A stretch of DNA of 64,000 nucleotides. Source: Lachnospiraceae bacterium (GTDB lineage Bacteria; Bacillota; Clostridia; Lachnospirales; Lachnospiraceae). A program made the position numbers and the translations under genes. Below, piece after piece: positions 1 through 8,762 of the stretch. The stretch lies in the NCBI GenBank assembly GCA_015057525.1, contig SVEE01000002.1:68767-132766 (forward strand), read 5' to 3'. The notes under the pieces are model-generated. The model did no database searches. It was not told the DNA's origin and saw nothing but the letters and a program-made list of their open reading frames with translations. Position 1 is the first letter of the stretch, and every line of letters starts with the position of its first letter.

Positions 1-1
1 A

Positions 2-1045
2 AATGATAGTAAGGTTATAATGCTTGGTGCTGGTGGTGCGGCAAGAGCCGTTGCATACATGTGTCTTAATTATGGTGCCAGTCAAGTGTACATTGTTAAT
101 AGAACTTATAATAATGCAAAAAAAATAGCTGACGATATGAATGCTGAATTTGGCAAAGTTGTTATTATTCCTATGGCTGCGGCATCATATAAGGATATAC
201 CAATGGATAAATATATTTTTATTCAATGTACATCTGTTGGACTACATGAAGGAGATGGGTTGCCTATTATCGATGATGAGAACTTTTATGATATGGCTGA
301 ATATGGAGTTGATTTAATATATAATCCAGCTAAAACGCCATTTTTAGAACTTCTGGATAAAAAAGGCAAAAAGACAATTAATGGCTTAAAGATGCTCCTG
401 TATCAAGGAATTATGGCATATGAATTATGGAACGAAGTTTCTGTAAACGAAGAACTGATTGAAAAGGTATATAAGGCTTTATGTCATGCAATTTATGGAC
501 AACAGCAGGATGAATCTCAGTCTGTGAAGGAAGATAATAAGAATAATATAGTGCTAATAGGTTATATGGGTGCAGGAAAAACAGCAGTAGGAGAGGCTTT
601 AGCTAAATCATATGGCTATGAATTTCTTGACACAGACAACTACATAGTCAATAAGGAAGGTATGTCTATAAATGATATTTTTGCCACTAAAGGTGAAGAA
701 TATTTTAGAGATTTAGAAACAAAGGTTGTTCAAGAATTAAAGAATAGTCTCAAAAATACAGTTATATCCACTGGAGGAGGCTTGCCTATTAGGGAAGAAA
801 ATAGAAAGTATTTGAAAGATTTGGGAAAGGTTGTATATCTTAAGGCTTCACCAGATACTACATATAAACGTGTGTCGGGAAATACTGAACGTCCTTTGCT
901 TGCAGGCGATAATATGTATGACAAAATATGTACAATGCTTAAAGATAGAATGCCTAAGTATGAGAATGCTAGTGATATAATAATCGATACAGATAATATG
1001 TCAGTGGTAAATATAGCAAAAAAAATACACGATAAAATTAATTAA
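2..1045 (+). CDS. aroE-aroK: Bifunctional shikimate dehydrogenase (C-terminal part) / shikimate kinase, 5'-truncated by window edge
   Basis: Frame stays open upstream of the listed ATG to the window edge (N D S K V I M). AroE Rossmann motif LGAGGAARAV and NRT; then GYMGAGKTAVG Walker A and LDTDNYI...STGGGLP typical of AroK. Confidence 0.9.
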   Translation, partial: NDSKVIMLGAGGAARAVAYMCLNYGASQVYIVNRTYNNAKKIADDMNAEFGKVVIIPMAAASYKDIPMDKYIFIQCTSVGLHEGDGLPIIDDENFYDMAEYGVDLIYNPAKTPFLELLDKKGKKTINGLKMLLYQGIMAYELWNEVSVNEELIEKVYKALCHAIYGQQQDESQSVKEDNKNNIVLIGYMGAGKTAVGEALAKSYGYEFLDTDNYIVNKEGMSINDIFATKGEEYFRDLETKVVQELKNSLKNTVISTGGGLPIREENRKYLKDLGKVVYLKASPDTTYKRVSGNTERPLLAGDNMYDKICTMLKDRMPKYENASDIIIDTDNMSVVNIAKKIHDKIN

Positions 1046-1056
1046 AAAAAATTCAT

Positions 1057-1121
1057 AAGTAATGGTGTAAAAGTATATTAAAAATATTTCGAAATATGCT
1101 TTTATACCATTACTTTTTTTC
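1057..1121 (+). terminator. Rho-independent terminator after aroE-aroK
   Basis: AAGTAATGGTGTAAAAGTATAT pairs with ATATGCTTTTATACCATTACTT (2 G-U), followed by a T run. Confidence 0.85.
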
Positions 1122-1150
1122 TTGAATATACGGTGTAATAATGCTATAAT
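1122..1150 (+). promoter_or_regulatory. Candidate sigma-A promoter of pnp
   Basis: TTGAAT (1122-1127), 17-bp spacer, TGC-TATAAT (1145-1150, extended -10). Confidence 0.75.
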
Positions 1151-1161
1151 AACTAAGATTG

Positions 1162-1255
1162 CATTAAGACCACACCGAGACTTCTGAAAATGTCATTTTT
1201 AGGTTAGACTTCATTGTGTAAAAGTGGTATTTTCAGTTGTTTCGGCGTCTTAATG
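1162..1255 (+). promoter_or_regulatory. Structured 5' leader of pnp
   Basis: Three nested pairings: CATTAAGAC/GTCTTAATG (1162-1170/1247-1255), CCGA/TCGG (1175-1178/1242-1245), CTGAAAAT/ATTTTCAG (1184-1191/1229-1236). Confidence 0.7.
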
Positions 1256-1282
1256 AAAAATATATTTTAAGGAGATATAAAG

Positions 1283-3370
1283 ATGTACAAGAAGTTTGAA
1301 ATGGAGCTTGCAGGCAGAACTCTTAGAGTTGATGTAGGCAGAGTTGCAAAGCAGGCAAATGGTGCAGCACTTATGCACTATGGTGATACAGTAGTGTTAT
1401 CTACTGCTACTGCATCAGAGAAACCAAGAGAGGGCATTGATTTCTTCCCACTTTCTGTTGAGTATGAGGAGAAACTTTACGCAGTTGGTAAAATTCCAGG
1501 AGGCTTTAATAAGAGAGAAGGTAAGGCAAGCGAGAATGCAATCCTTACATCAAGAGTTATTGACCGTCCTATGAGACCTCTTTTCCCTAAGGATTATCGT
1601 AACGATGTTACTCTTAACAATATGGTTATGGCTGTTGATCCAGAGTGTTCTCCAGAACTTACAGCTATGCTTGGTTCAGCTATAGCTACAGCTATTTCAG
1701 ATATCCCATTTGATGGTCCATGTGCAACTACACAGGTTGGACTTATTGATGGAGAATTTGTATTTAACCCTAACGCAACTCAGAATCTTGTTTCAGACCT
1801 TAAGCTTACTGTTGCTTCAACAAGAGATAAGGTTATCATGATTGAGGCAGGGGCTAACGAGGTACCTGAGGATAAGATGATTGAGGCTATATATGCAGCT
1901 CATGAGTTAAATCAGAAAGTTATTGCTTTTATTGACCAGATTGTTGCTGAGTGTGGTAAGCCTAAGCATGAATATACAAGCTGTGCAGTACCTGAGGAAC
2001 TTTTTGCTGCTATTAAAGAAATCGTTACTCCAGAGCAGATGGAGGTTGCTGTATTTACAGACGAGAAGCAGGTAAGAGAAGAGAATATCAGACAGATTAA
2101 GGATAAGCTTGAGGAAGCATTTGCTGATAACGAGGAGTGGTTAGCTGTTCTTGATGAAGCTGTTTACCAGTATCAGAAGAAGACAGTTCGTAAGATGATT
2201 CTTAAGGATCATAAGAGACCTGATGGAAGAGAGATTACTCAGATTAGAAAGCTTGCTGCTGAGACAGATATTATTCCTAGAGTTCATGGTTCTGCTATGT
2301 TTACTAGAGGACAGACTCAGATTTGCAACGTTGTTACTTTAGCGCCACTTTCTGAAGCTCAGAAGTTAGATGGTCTTGATGAGAATTTAACAACTAAGAG
2401 ATATATGCATCATTATAACTTCCCTTCATACTCTGTTGGTGAGACTAAGCCATCAAGAGGACCAGGACGTCGTGAAATTGGACATGGTGCCCTTGCTGAG
2501 AGAGCACTTATTCCAGTGCTTCCAACTGAAGAGGAATTCCCATATGCTATTCGTTCCGTATCAGAAACATTTGAGTCTAATGGTTCAACATCTATGGCTT
2601 CAACATGTTCATCATGTATGGCACTTATGGCAGCTGGTGTACCAATAAAGAAGATGGTTGCAGGTATTTCTTGTGGTCTCGTAACAGGAGATACAGATGA
2701 TGATTATGTACTTCTTACTGATATCCAGGGACTTGAAGATTTCTTTGGAGATATGGACTTTAAGGTAACTGGTACAACTGAAGGTATTACAGCTATTCAG
2801 ATGGATATTAAGATTCATGGTCTTACAAGACCTATCGTAGAGGGTGCTATTGCAAGATGTCGTGAGGCTAGAATGTTCATTATGGATACTTGTATGAAGC
2901 CAGCTATCGCTGAGCCAAGACCACAGGTTGGTGAGTTTGCACCAAAGATTATCCAGACTGTAGTTGATCCAGAGAAGATTGGTGAGATTATTGGTCAGAG
3001 AGGTAAGACAATCAACGCTATTATTGAAGAGACTGGCGTTAAGATTGATATAGATGATGAGGGAAGAGTATCTATCTGTGGTGTTGAGCAGGCAGGTATG
3101 GATAAAGCCCTTAAGATTATTCGTTCAATCGTTGATCCACTTGAGGTTGGTAAAACTTATGATGGCAAGGTTGTAAGAATTATGAACTTCGGTGCTTTTG
3201 TTGAGCTTTCACCTAACAAAGATGGACTTATCCATATTTCAAAGCTTGCAGAAGCAAGAGTTGAGAAGGTTGAAGATGTTGTTAACATTGGTGACGAGGT
3301 AAGGGTTAAGGTTCTTGATATTGACAGAATGGGCAAGGTAAGCCTTAGCTTAAAGGATGCAGATAAATAA
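1283..3370 (+). CDS. pnp: Polyribonucleotide nucleotidyltransferase (PNPase)
   Basis: Full length 695 aa; RNase PH repeats, KH domain (IIGQRGKTINAI) and C-terminal S1 domain; SD AAGGAGA upstream. Confidence 0.98.
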   Translation: MYKKFEMELAGRTLRVDVGRVAKQANGAALMHYGDTVVLSTATASEKPREGIDFFPLSVEYEEKLYAVGKIPGGFNKREGKASENAILTSRVIDRPMRPLFPKDYRNDVTLNNMVMAVDPECSPELTAMLGSAIATAISDIPFDGPCATTQVGLIDGEFVFNPNATQNLVSDLKLTVASTRDKVIMIEAGANEVPEDKMIEAIYAAHELNQKVIAFIDQIVAECGKPKHEYTSCAVPEELFAAIKEIVTPEQMEVAVFTDEKQVREENIRQIKDKLEEAFADNEEWLAVLDEAVYQYQKKTVRKMILKDHKRPDGREITQIRKLAAETDIIPRVHGSAMFTRGQTQICNVVTLAPLSEAQKLDGLDENLTTKRYMHHYNFPSYSVGETKPSRGPGRREIGHGALAERALIPVLPTEEEFPYAIRSVSETFESNGSTSMASTCSSCMALMAAGVPIKKMVAGISCGLVTGDTDDDYVLLTDIQGLEDFFGDMDFKVTGTTEGITAIQMDIKIHGLTRPIVEGAIARCREARMFIMDTCMKPAIAEPRPQVGEFAPKIIQTVVDPEKIGEIIGQRGKTINAIIEETGVKIDIDDEGRVSICGVEQAGMDKALKIIRSIVDPLEVGKTYDGKVVRIMNFGAFVELSPNKDGLIHISKLAEARVEKVEDVVNIGDEVRVKVLDIDRMGKVSLSLKDADK

Positions 3371-3412
3371 TTCACGAGATAATTTATTATTATATTAGAT
3401 GGAGGATAAATA

Positions 3413-5815
3413 ATGAGATTCGGATATTTTGACGATCCACATAAGGAGTATGTAATCGATAGACCAGATACCCCAGCTCCTTGGGCAAACTACTTGGGGT
3501 CACCTGAGTATGGTGCCATTATTTCTAATAACGCAGGCGGATATAGCTTCGTAAAGTCCGGTGCAAATGGTCGAATTCTAAGATATGTTTTTAATAACTT
3601 TGATCAGCCGGGCAGATATATTTATCTCCGTGACAATGATACAAAGGACTTCTGGTCAGCTTCATGGCAGCCAGTGGGTAAAGATTTAAATGAATATAAG
3701 AGTGAATGTCATCATGGTACAGGATATACTAATATCATGGCATCATATTCAGGCATTGACTCAGAGGCACTTTATTATGTGCCACTTGATAAGACTCATG
3801 AAGTGTGGAAGGTAAAGGTTACAAATAATTCTGACAAGCCTAGAAACCTTTCAGTGTTTGGATACTGTGAGTTTACTAATGATAATAATTATGAACAGGA
3901 TCAGGTAAATCTTCAGTATACGCTTTTTATCACAAGAACATATTTTGAGAATAACCGCATTAAGCAGGTTATTAATGAAAATGTAAATAAGGGTGCAGCT
4001 ATTAATGGTAGTGTTGTATTCAAGAGATTCTTTGGATTGGCTGGAGCTGACGTTAAGTCATATTCTGGTGACAAAGAAGCCTTTATTGGAAGATATCATT
4101 CGTATGCTAATCCAGTTGGTGTTGTTAATGGTGATTGCGGTAACAATTTAAATTATAACGCTAATGCATGTGGTGCTCTTGAGACAGAAGTTGTTCTTGC
4201 TCCAGGTGAAAGCAAAGAATTTGCATTTGTTCTTGGTATGAAATCTGATGATGATATGGATAAGGTTATGGCTTCCTACAGTGATGTTGTTAGCCAGACA
4301 GCTTCAGAGTTAGACGAACTTAAGACATATTGGCATGGTAAACTCTCACATTTACAGGTTAAAACACCTAGTGAAGAGTTTAATGCAATGATTAATACAT
4401 GGAATGCTTATCAGTGCTTTATGACATTTATATGGTCAAGAGCTGCGTCATTCTCATATTGTGGTCTCAGAAACGGATATGGTTATAGAGATACAGTTCA
4501 GGATATTCAGGGTATTATACATCTTGCTCCTGAGATGGCACTTGATAAGATCAGATTCATGTTATCAGCTCAGGTTGATAATGGAGGAGGACTACCTCTT
4601 GTTAAGTTTGACCACAATGCAGGTCATGAGGATACTCCTGATGATGCATCGTATGTTCAAGCAACAGGACATCCTGCATATAGAGCTGATGATGCATTAT
4701 GGTTATTCCCTACAGTATACAAATACATTGCTGAATCAGGTAATGTAGACTTCATCGATGAAATTATCGTTTTTGCTAATGGTGGTGAGGGTACAGTATA
4801 CGAACATTTGAAAAGAGCTATTGATTTCTCTATGAATAGACTTGGCAACAATAATATGCCAGCAGGTCTTCACGCTGACTGGAATGATTGTTTAAGACTT
4901 GGTAAGAAGGGTGAGTCAACATTCGTTGCCATGCAGCTTTACTATGCAATGACAGTTCTTCGTATGTTCTCTGAGATGAAAAATGATACAGAGTATATTG
5001 CTTATCTTGATAAAATACAGAAAGAATTGGGAGATACAATTCAGACAAAGTGTTGGGAAGAGGATAGATATATTCGTGGATACAAGGAAGACGGTATGAT
5101 TATCGGTTCTAAGAAGGATCCAGAAGCAAATATGTGGCTTAACCCACAGTCTTGGGCTGTAATTAGTGGACTTGCTTCCAAGGAACAGTCAGAGCTTGCT
5201 CTCGAATCTGTCCATAGAGAACTTAGTACACCATATGGATGTAGAGTAATGGCACCATCTTATGTGGATCATGCTTTTGAAGGTGCACTTATGTTGCTTT
5301 TCAATCCATCAACTAAGGAAAATGGTGGTATTTTCTCTCAGCCACAGGGTTGGATTATCCTTGCTGAGGCGCTTATGGGACATGGAGATAGAGCATTTGA
5401 ATACTTTGTAAATAGTTCTCCAGCATGCATGAATGATAAGGCAGAAATACGTAAGCTTGAGCCATATTGTCATGGACAGTTTACTGAAAGCTCAGAAAGC
5501 CCATTTGAAGGTAGATCCCATGTACACTGGTTAACAGGTACTGCATCTACAGTTATGGTAGGATGTGTTGAGGGTATTCTTGGTATGAGACCAGATTTTG
5601 GTGGTATCAAGATTGAACCAGCTATTTCATCTGAGTGGAAAGAACTTGAGATTAACAAGGACTTCAGAGGAAAGAAGTTACACATTGTAATCAACAATCC
5701 TAATGGAGCACAGAGTGGTTACAAGAGCCTTACTTTGAATGGAAAAGAATTAGATAGCAATTACATTCCAGCAGATATGCTTGCAGATGTAAATGAAATA
5801 GTTCTTACTATGTAA
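3413..5815 (+). CDS. GH94 family glycoside phosphorylase (cellobiose/chitobiose phosphorylase-like), intracellular
   Basis: MRFGYFDDPHKEYVIDRPDTPAPWANYLG N-terminus, ADWNDCLRLG catalytic region, HWLTGTAS C-terminal motif; no signal peptide. Substrate not assignable by eye. Confidence 0.88.
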   Translation: MRFGYFDDPHKEYVIDRPDTPAPWANYLGSPEYGAIISNNAGGYSFVKSGANGRILRYVFNNFDQPGRYIYLRDNDTKDFWSASWQPVGKDLNEYKSECHHGTGYTNIMASYSGIDSEALYYVPLDKTHEVWKVKVTNNSDKPRNLSVFGYCEFTNDNNYEQDQVNLQYTLFITRTYFENNRIKQVINENVNKGAAINGSVVFKRFFGLAGADVKSYSGDKEAFIGRYHSYANPVGVVNGDCGNNLNYNANACGALETEVVLAPGESKEFAFVLGMKSDDDMDKVMASYSDVVSQTASELDELKTYWHGKLSHLQVKTPSEEFNAMINTWNAYQCFMTFIWSRAASFSYCGLRNGYGYRDTVQDIQGIIHLAPEMALDKIRFMLSAQVDNGGGLPLVKFDHNAGHEDTPDDASYVQATGHPAYRADDALWLFPTVYKYIAESGNVDFIDEIIVFANGGEGTVYEHLKRAIDFSMNRLGNNNMPAGLHADWNDCLRLGKKGESTFVAMQLYYAMTVLRMFSEMKNDTEYIAYLDKIQKELGDTIQTKCWEEDRYIRGYKEDGMIIGSKKDPEANMWLNPQSWAVISGLASKEQSELALESVHRELSTPYGCRVMAPSYVDHAFEGALMLLFNPSTKENGGIFSQPQGWIILAEALMGHGDRAFEYFVNSSPACMNDKAEIRKLEPYCHGQFTESSESPFEGRSHVHWLTGTASTVMVGCVEGILGMRPDFGGIKIEPAISSEWKELEINKDFRGKKLHIVINNPNGAQSGYKSLTLNGKELDSNYIPADMLADVNEIVLTM

Positions 5816-5931
5816 AAAGGTAACCCTTAGTGGCTATTTAAAAAATATATATAGTGCTAAACTAAATCCAGTGAATGATTTGAGGTATTCAAAATAATTC
5901 ATGTGGGGTGTTTCATATATAATATGAAGAA

Positions 5932-5985
5932 GGAGAAAGTCTTGTTCGCAACCTTATGGTCTCGGTCAAGGCTTTTTCTTTTTTT
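5932..5985 (+). terminator. Rho-independent terminator
   Basis: AAAGTCTTG...CAAGGCTTT stem followed by TTCTTTTTTT. Confidence 0.7.
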
Positions 5986-6041
5986 ATATAAAACAACAAA
6001 TTATTATAATATTTTAATTTGAGTTTCGGATAATTAGACTA

Positions 6042-6070
6042 TTGTTTATTTTTTAAAGATGTGATATAGT
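6042..6070 (+). promoter_or_regulatory. Candidate sigma-A promoter of lipoprotein gene
   Basis: TTGTTT - 17 bp - TATAGT. Confidence 0.6.
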
Positions 6071-6107
6071 AACGCAGTATTTATAATTTTTTGGAAGGAG
6101 AAAGAAT

Positions 6108-6677
6108 ATGAAAAAAGGATTATTGAAAAAAATCACAGCATTATCTATGGTTGCTATTATGTCTCTTGGATTTGTAGGATGTGGTGACTCAGATAAGAAG
6201 GAAGAAAAAGAAGAAAAGAAAGAACCAGCAGTTGAGTTTAGCGAAGAGGTTTCTTTCGATGAGGCTACAGGTGAGTTTACTTACTTAGGTGTAGGTGGAA
6301 CAGTTCCAGAAGGCTACACTTATAGTGAAGATATGACTGCAGCTCAGACAGTATCATTTTTGTATCAGTCAGAGGATATGTCGGTTGTTAACGCATTAGT
6401 TGTTAATATCGATTACCAGAATCAGGTTGCTGAGGCTGATGCTATAGATCAGTTTGATACTCAGATTAAGGCAGTTTACGGAGATCAGTGTACATCAAAA
6501 GAAGTTACATATAATGGTAACAAGTGTACTGAGTGGGATATTGCTGATCCTAATGGTGCATATGGTGGACGTTCTGCTGTAATTTGCGATGGTGAAATGC
6601 TCATCTATGTTGAGTTTGTTACTGTAGGTGATGATGCTTCTGATTATGAAGCATTCATGAATACAGTTGTATACTAA
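6108..6677 (+). CDS. Secreted lipoprotein; domain similar to the C-terminal extracellular domain of the adjacent Ser/Thr kinase
   Basis: Signal peptide with lipobox (MSLGFVGC), K/E-rich linker; C-terminal VTYNGNKCTE...DASDYEAFMNTVVY. Confidence 0.8.
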   Translation: MKKGLLKKITALSMVAIMSLGFVGCGDSDKKEEKEEKKEPAVEFSEEVSFDEATGEFTYLGVGGTVPEGYTYSEDMTAAQTVSFLYQSEDMSVVNALVVNIDYQNQVAEADAIDQFDTQIKAVYGDQCTSKEVTYNGNKCTEWDIADPNGAYGGRSAVICDGEMLIYVEFVTVGDDASDYEAFMNTVVY

Positions 6678-6690
6678 GATAATAACATTT

Positions 6691-6724
6691 AAAGATGTCA
6701 GAAATACTCTGGCATCTTTTTTTT
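6691..6724 (+). terminator. Rho-independent terminator
   Basis: AAAGATGTCAGA aatac TCTGGCATCTTT then T run. Confidence 0.9.
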
Positions 6725-6733
6725 GTGCGTATA

Positions 6734-6762
6734 TTGTTTAATGTGACAAAATTTGATATACT
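6734..6762 (+). promoter_or_regulatory. Candidate sigma-A promoter of kinase gene
   Basis: TTGTTT - 17 bp - TATACT. Confidence 0.6.
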
Positions 6763-6815
6763 AATGAAGAATTTGTACTCTCGTAAATTTTTTTGTGGTA
6801 TTGGAGGATATCTTT

Positions 6816-8672
6816 ATGCAAAAGAGATATGATTATTGCCCTAATTGTATGCAGGCAACTAGTGACAATGAAAGATTTTGTAGTGGTTGTGGGTTTGATA
6901 TTGAAGGATATGAAGAGAAGGAACAGGCTCTCAAACCATGTACAATGTTAAAAGATAAATATATGGTAGGAAAAGTTATAGGTGTAGGAGGTTTTGGTGT
7001 AACCTATTTAGGATGGGATACAGTTCTTCAGACATATGTTGCAATTAAAGAGTATTTCCCTCAGTTTTTTGCCTATAGAACTTCAGAGATAACACAATCT
7101 CAGATTGTTCCTACGGATGCGAAGAAGGAACCATACGAAAAAGGTTTGAAACGTTATTTAGAGGAAGCTCAGAATTTATCAAAATTTTATCAGCTTCCTG
7201 GTATTGTTTCTGTTAAAGATTTCTTTTATGAAAACGGTACTGGCTACATTGTAATGGAATATATAGATGGTATTAACTTAAAACAATATCTTAATGATAA
7301 TGGTGGTAGAATACCAGAGTCCAAGGTACGTACTCTTATGAAACCAGTTCTTGAGTCTCTTATGGAGGTTCATGAAGCGGGACTTATTCACAGAGATATC
7401 AGTCCGGATAATGTAATGGTTGATAAGAAAAATAGAATAAAGCTTATAGACTTTGGATCAGTGAGAGATCAGTCAACTGAAAGTGAGAAAACATATACAG
7501 TTACATTAAAACATGGATATGCTCCATCAGAACAATATTATTCAAAGGGCAAACAGGGACCTTGGACAGATATATACAGTATATGTGCTACCATGTACAG
7601 AATGTTAACAGGAGTAAACCCACCAAATAGTATTGAAAGATTATCTGGTGATGAGTATGTTTCTCCAGCTTCACATGGAGTAAATGTTTCTCCTAAAATG
7701 GAATATGTATTACAAAAAGGATTAGCTGTTAAGCCAGAAGACAGATACCAAAATATTAAGCAGTTGATGGAAGATTTGTATGAAGGAAAGACTCCTGTAA
7801 ATAATGTACAAAACTCCATGATTCAACAGTCGGCAATGCAGCCGTCTTATAATGTTTCAAATGTGCAGCCCCAGGGAACTACACAATATACTACTCAGTA
7901 TCCTATACATAATATGTCTTATCAGCAAACAACGGGTTATACAGTACAGCCAGTTGCTCAGGCAAATAAGAAATCAAAGGTATGGATTCCTATAGTGATA
8001 GTTGTGCTTCTTCTTTGTGTTGTAGCAGGTGTGTTAGCTCCAGTTCTTTTGAAGTCTAATAATTCAGATGATAAAACCACAAGTTCGTCTGCTAACAATG
8101 ATAGAGATGATAAAACAACAGAAGCGACAACAGAAGCAACAACAGAAGCGACAACAGAAGTGACAACAGAAGCGACAACAGAAGCAACAACAGAAGCAAC
8201 AACAGAAACTGAGGTTACTGCGGATAGTTCCACTATTGTAGTGTTAGGTCCAAATGTATATTTAAAAGATGGATTTGATGTTACCCTCGATGAGAAATAT
8301 AAATACGATGAAACAACTTCCAACGAAGAAGAATATTATTATTTTGATGACTCAGAAGAAAGATGTTTTATGATTTTCTCGGGACCTACAGAAGGTGTTT
8401 CAGAAGAAGAGTACATACAATCCTTAGAAGATACCATGATAGAATCATATGGGGAAGAGAATTTTTTTACCGATGAGTATACATATAATGGACATGCTTG
8501 TACAGAATTTGGAGCTATTGATTATAGTGGAGATGAACCTTTGTACATATTGGTGGCATTTTGTTATAAGCCAGATGAATATGTTTGTGTTATGTACATG
8601 TCATATGATGATTCAGATGATTTCTATGATTATACAGATGCAATGAATACATTAAATTATACAAATTATTAA
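6816..8672 (+). CDS. Transmembrane Ser/Thr protein kinase with N-terminal zinc ribbon and extracellular sensor-like domain
   Basis: CPNC...CSGCG ribbon; GVGGFGVTYLG glycine loop, VAIKEYFP, HRDISPDN, DFGS; TM WIPIVIVVLLLCVVAGVLAPVLL; TTEA repeat linker; ATG at 6816 preceded by GGAGG is preferred to the listed GTG at 6795. Confidence 0.92.
   Translation: MQKRYDYCPNCMQATSDNERFCSGCGFDIEGYEEKEQALKPCTMLKDKYMVGKVIGVGGFGVTYLGWDTVLQTYVAIKEYFPQFFAYRTSEITQSQIVPTDAKKEPYEKGLKRYLEEAQNLSKFYQLPGIVSVKDFFYENGTGYIVMEYIDGINLKQYLNDNGGRIPESKVRTLMKPVLESLMEVHEAGLIHRDISPDNVMVDKKNRIKLIDFGSVRDQSTESEKTYTVTLKHGYAPSEQYYSKGKQGPWTDIYSICATMYRMLTGVNPPNSIERLSGDEYVSPASHGVNVSPKMEYVLQKGLAVKPEDRYQNIKQLMEDLYEGKTPVNNVQNSMIQQSAMQPSYNVSNVQPQGTTQYTTQYPIHNMSYQQTTGYTVQPVAQANKKSKVWIPIVIVVLLLCVVAGVLAPVLLKSNNSDDKTTSSSANNDRDDKTTEATTEATTEATTEVTTEATTEATTEATTETEVTADSSTIVVLGPNVYLKDGFDVTLDEKYKYDETTSNEEEYYYFDDSEERCFMIFSGPTEGVSEEEYIQSLEDTMIESYGEENFFTDEYTYNGHACTEFGAIDYSGDEPLYILVAFCYKPDEYVCVMYMSYDDSDDFYDYTDAMNTLNYTNY
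8115..8210 (+). repeat. In-frame 12-bp tandem repeat encoding (TTEA)n
   Basis: About eight ACAACAGAAGCN units, translated TTEATTEATTEATTEVTTEATTEATTEATTE. Confidence 0.9.
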
Positions 8673-8683
8673 TATGTTTTAGG

Positions 8684-8718
8684 AAAAAATGCTGGTTTTA
8701 TAAACCAGCATTTTTTTT
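8684..8718 (+). terminator. Rho-independent terminator
   Basis: ATGCTGGTTTATAAACCAGCAT followed by T run. Confidence 0.92.
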
Positions 8719-8762
8719 ATTATTTTGTACATAATATTTTTAATTTATATTAGGAGAATAAT

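Noticed and set aside
8115-8210. Possible CRISPR array
   Set aside because: 12-bp contiguous repeats with no spacers, in frame within a protein stalk.
7958-8323. Antisense ORF of 121 aa with VVASVVAS repeats
   Set aside because: Reverse complement of the TTEA repeat region in the kinase gene; low complexity, no independent support.
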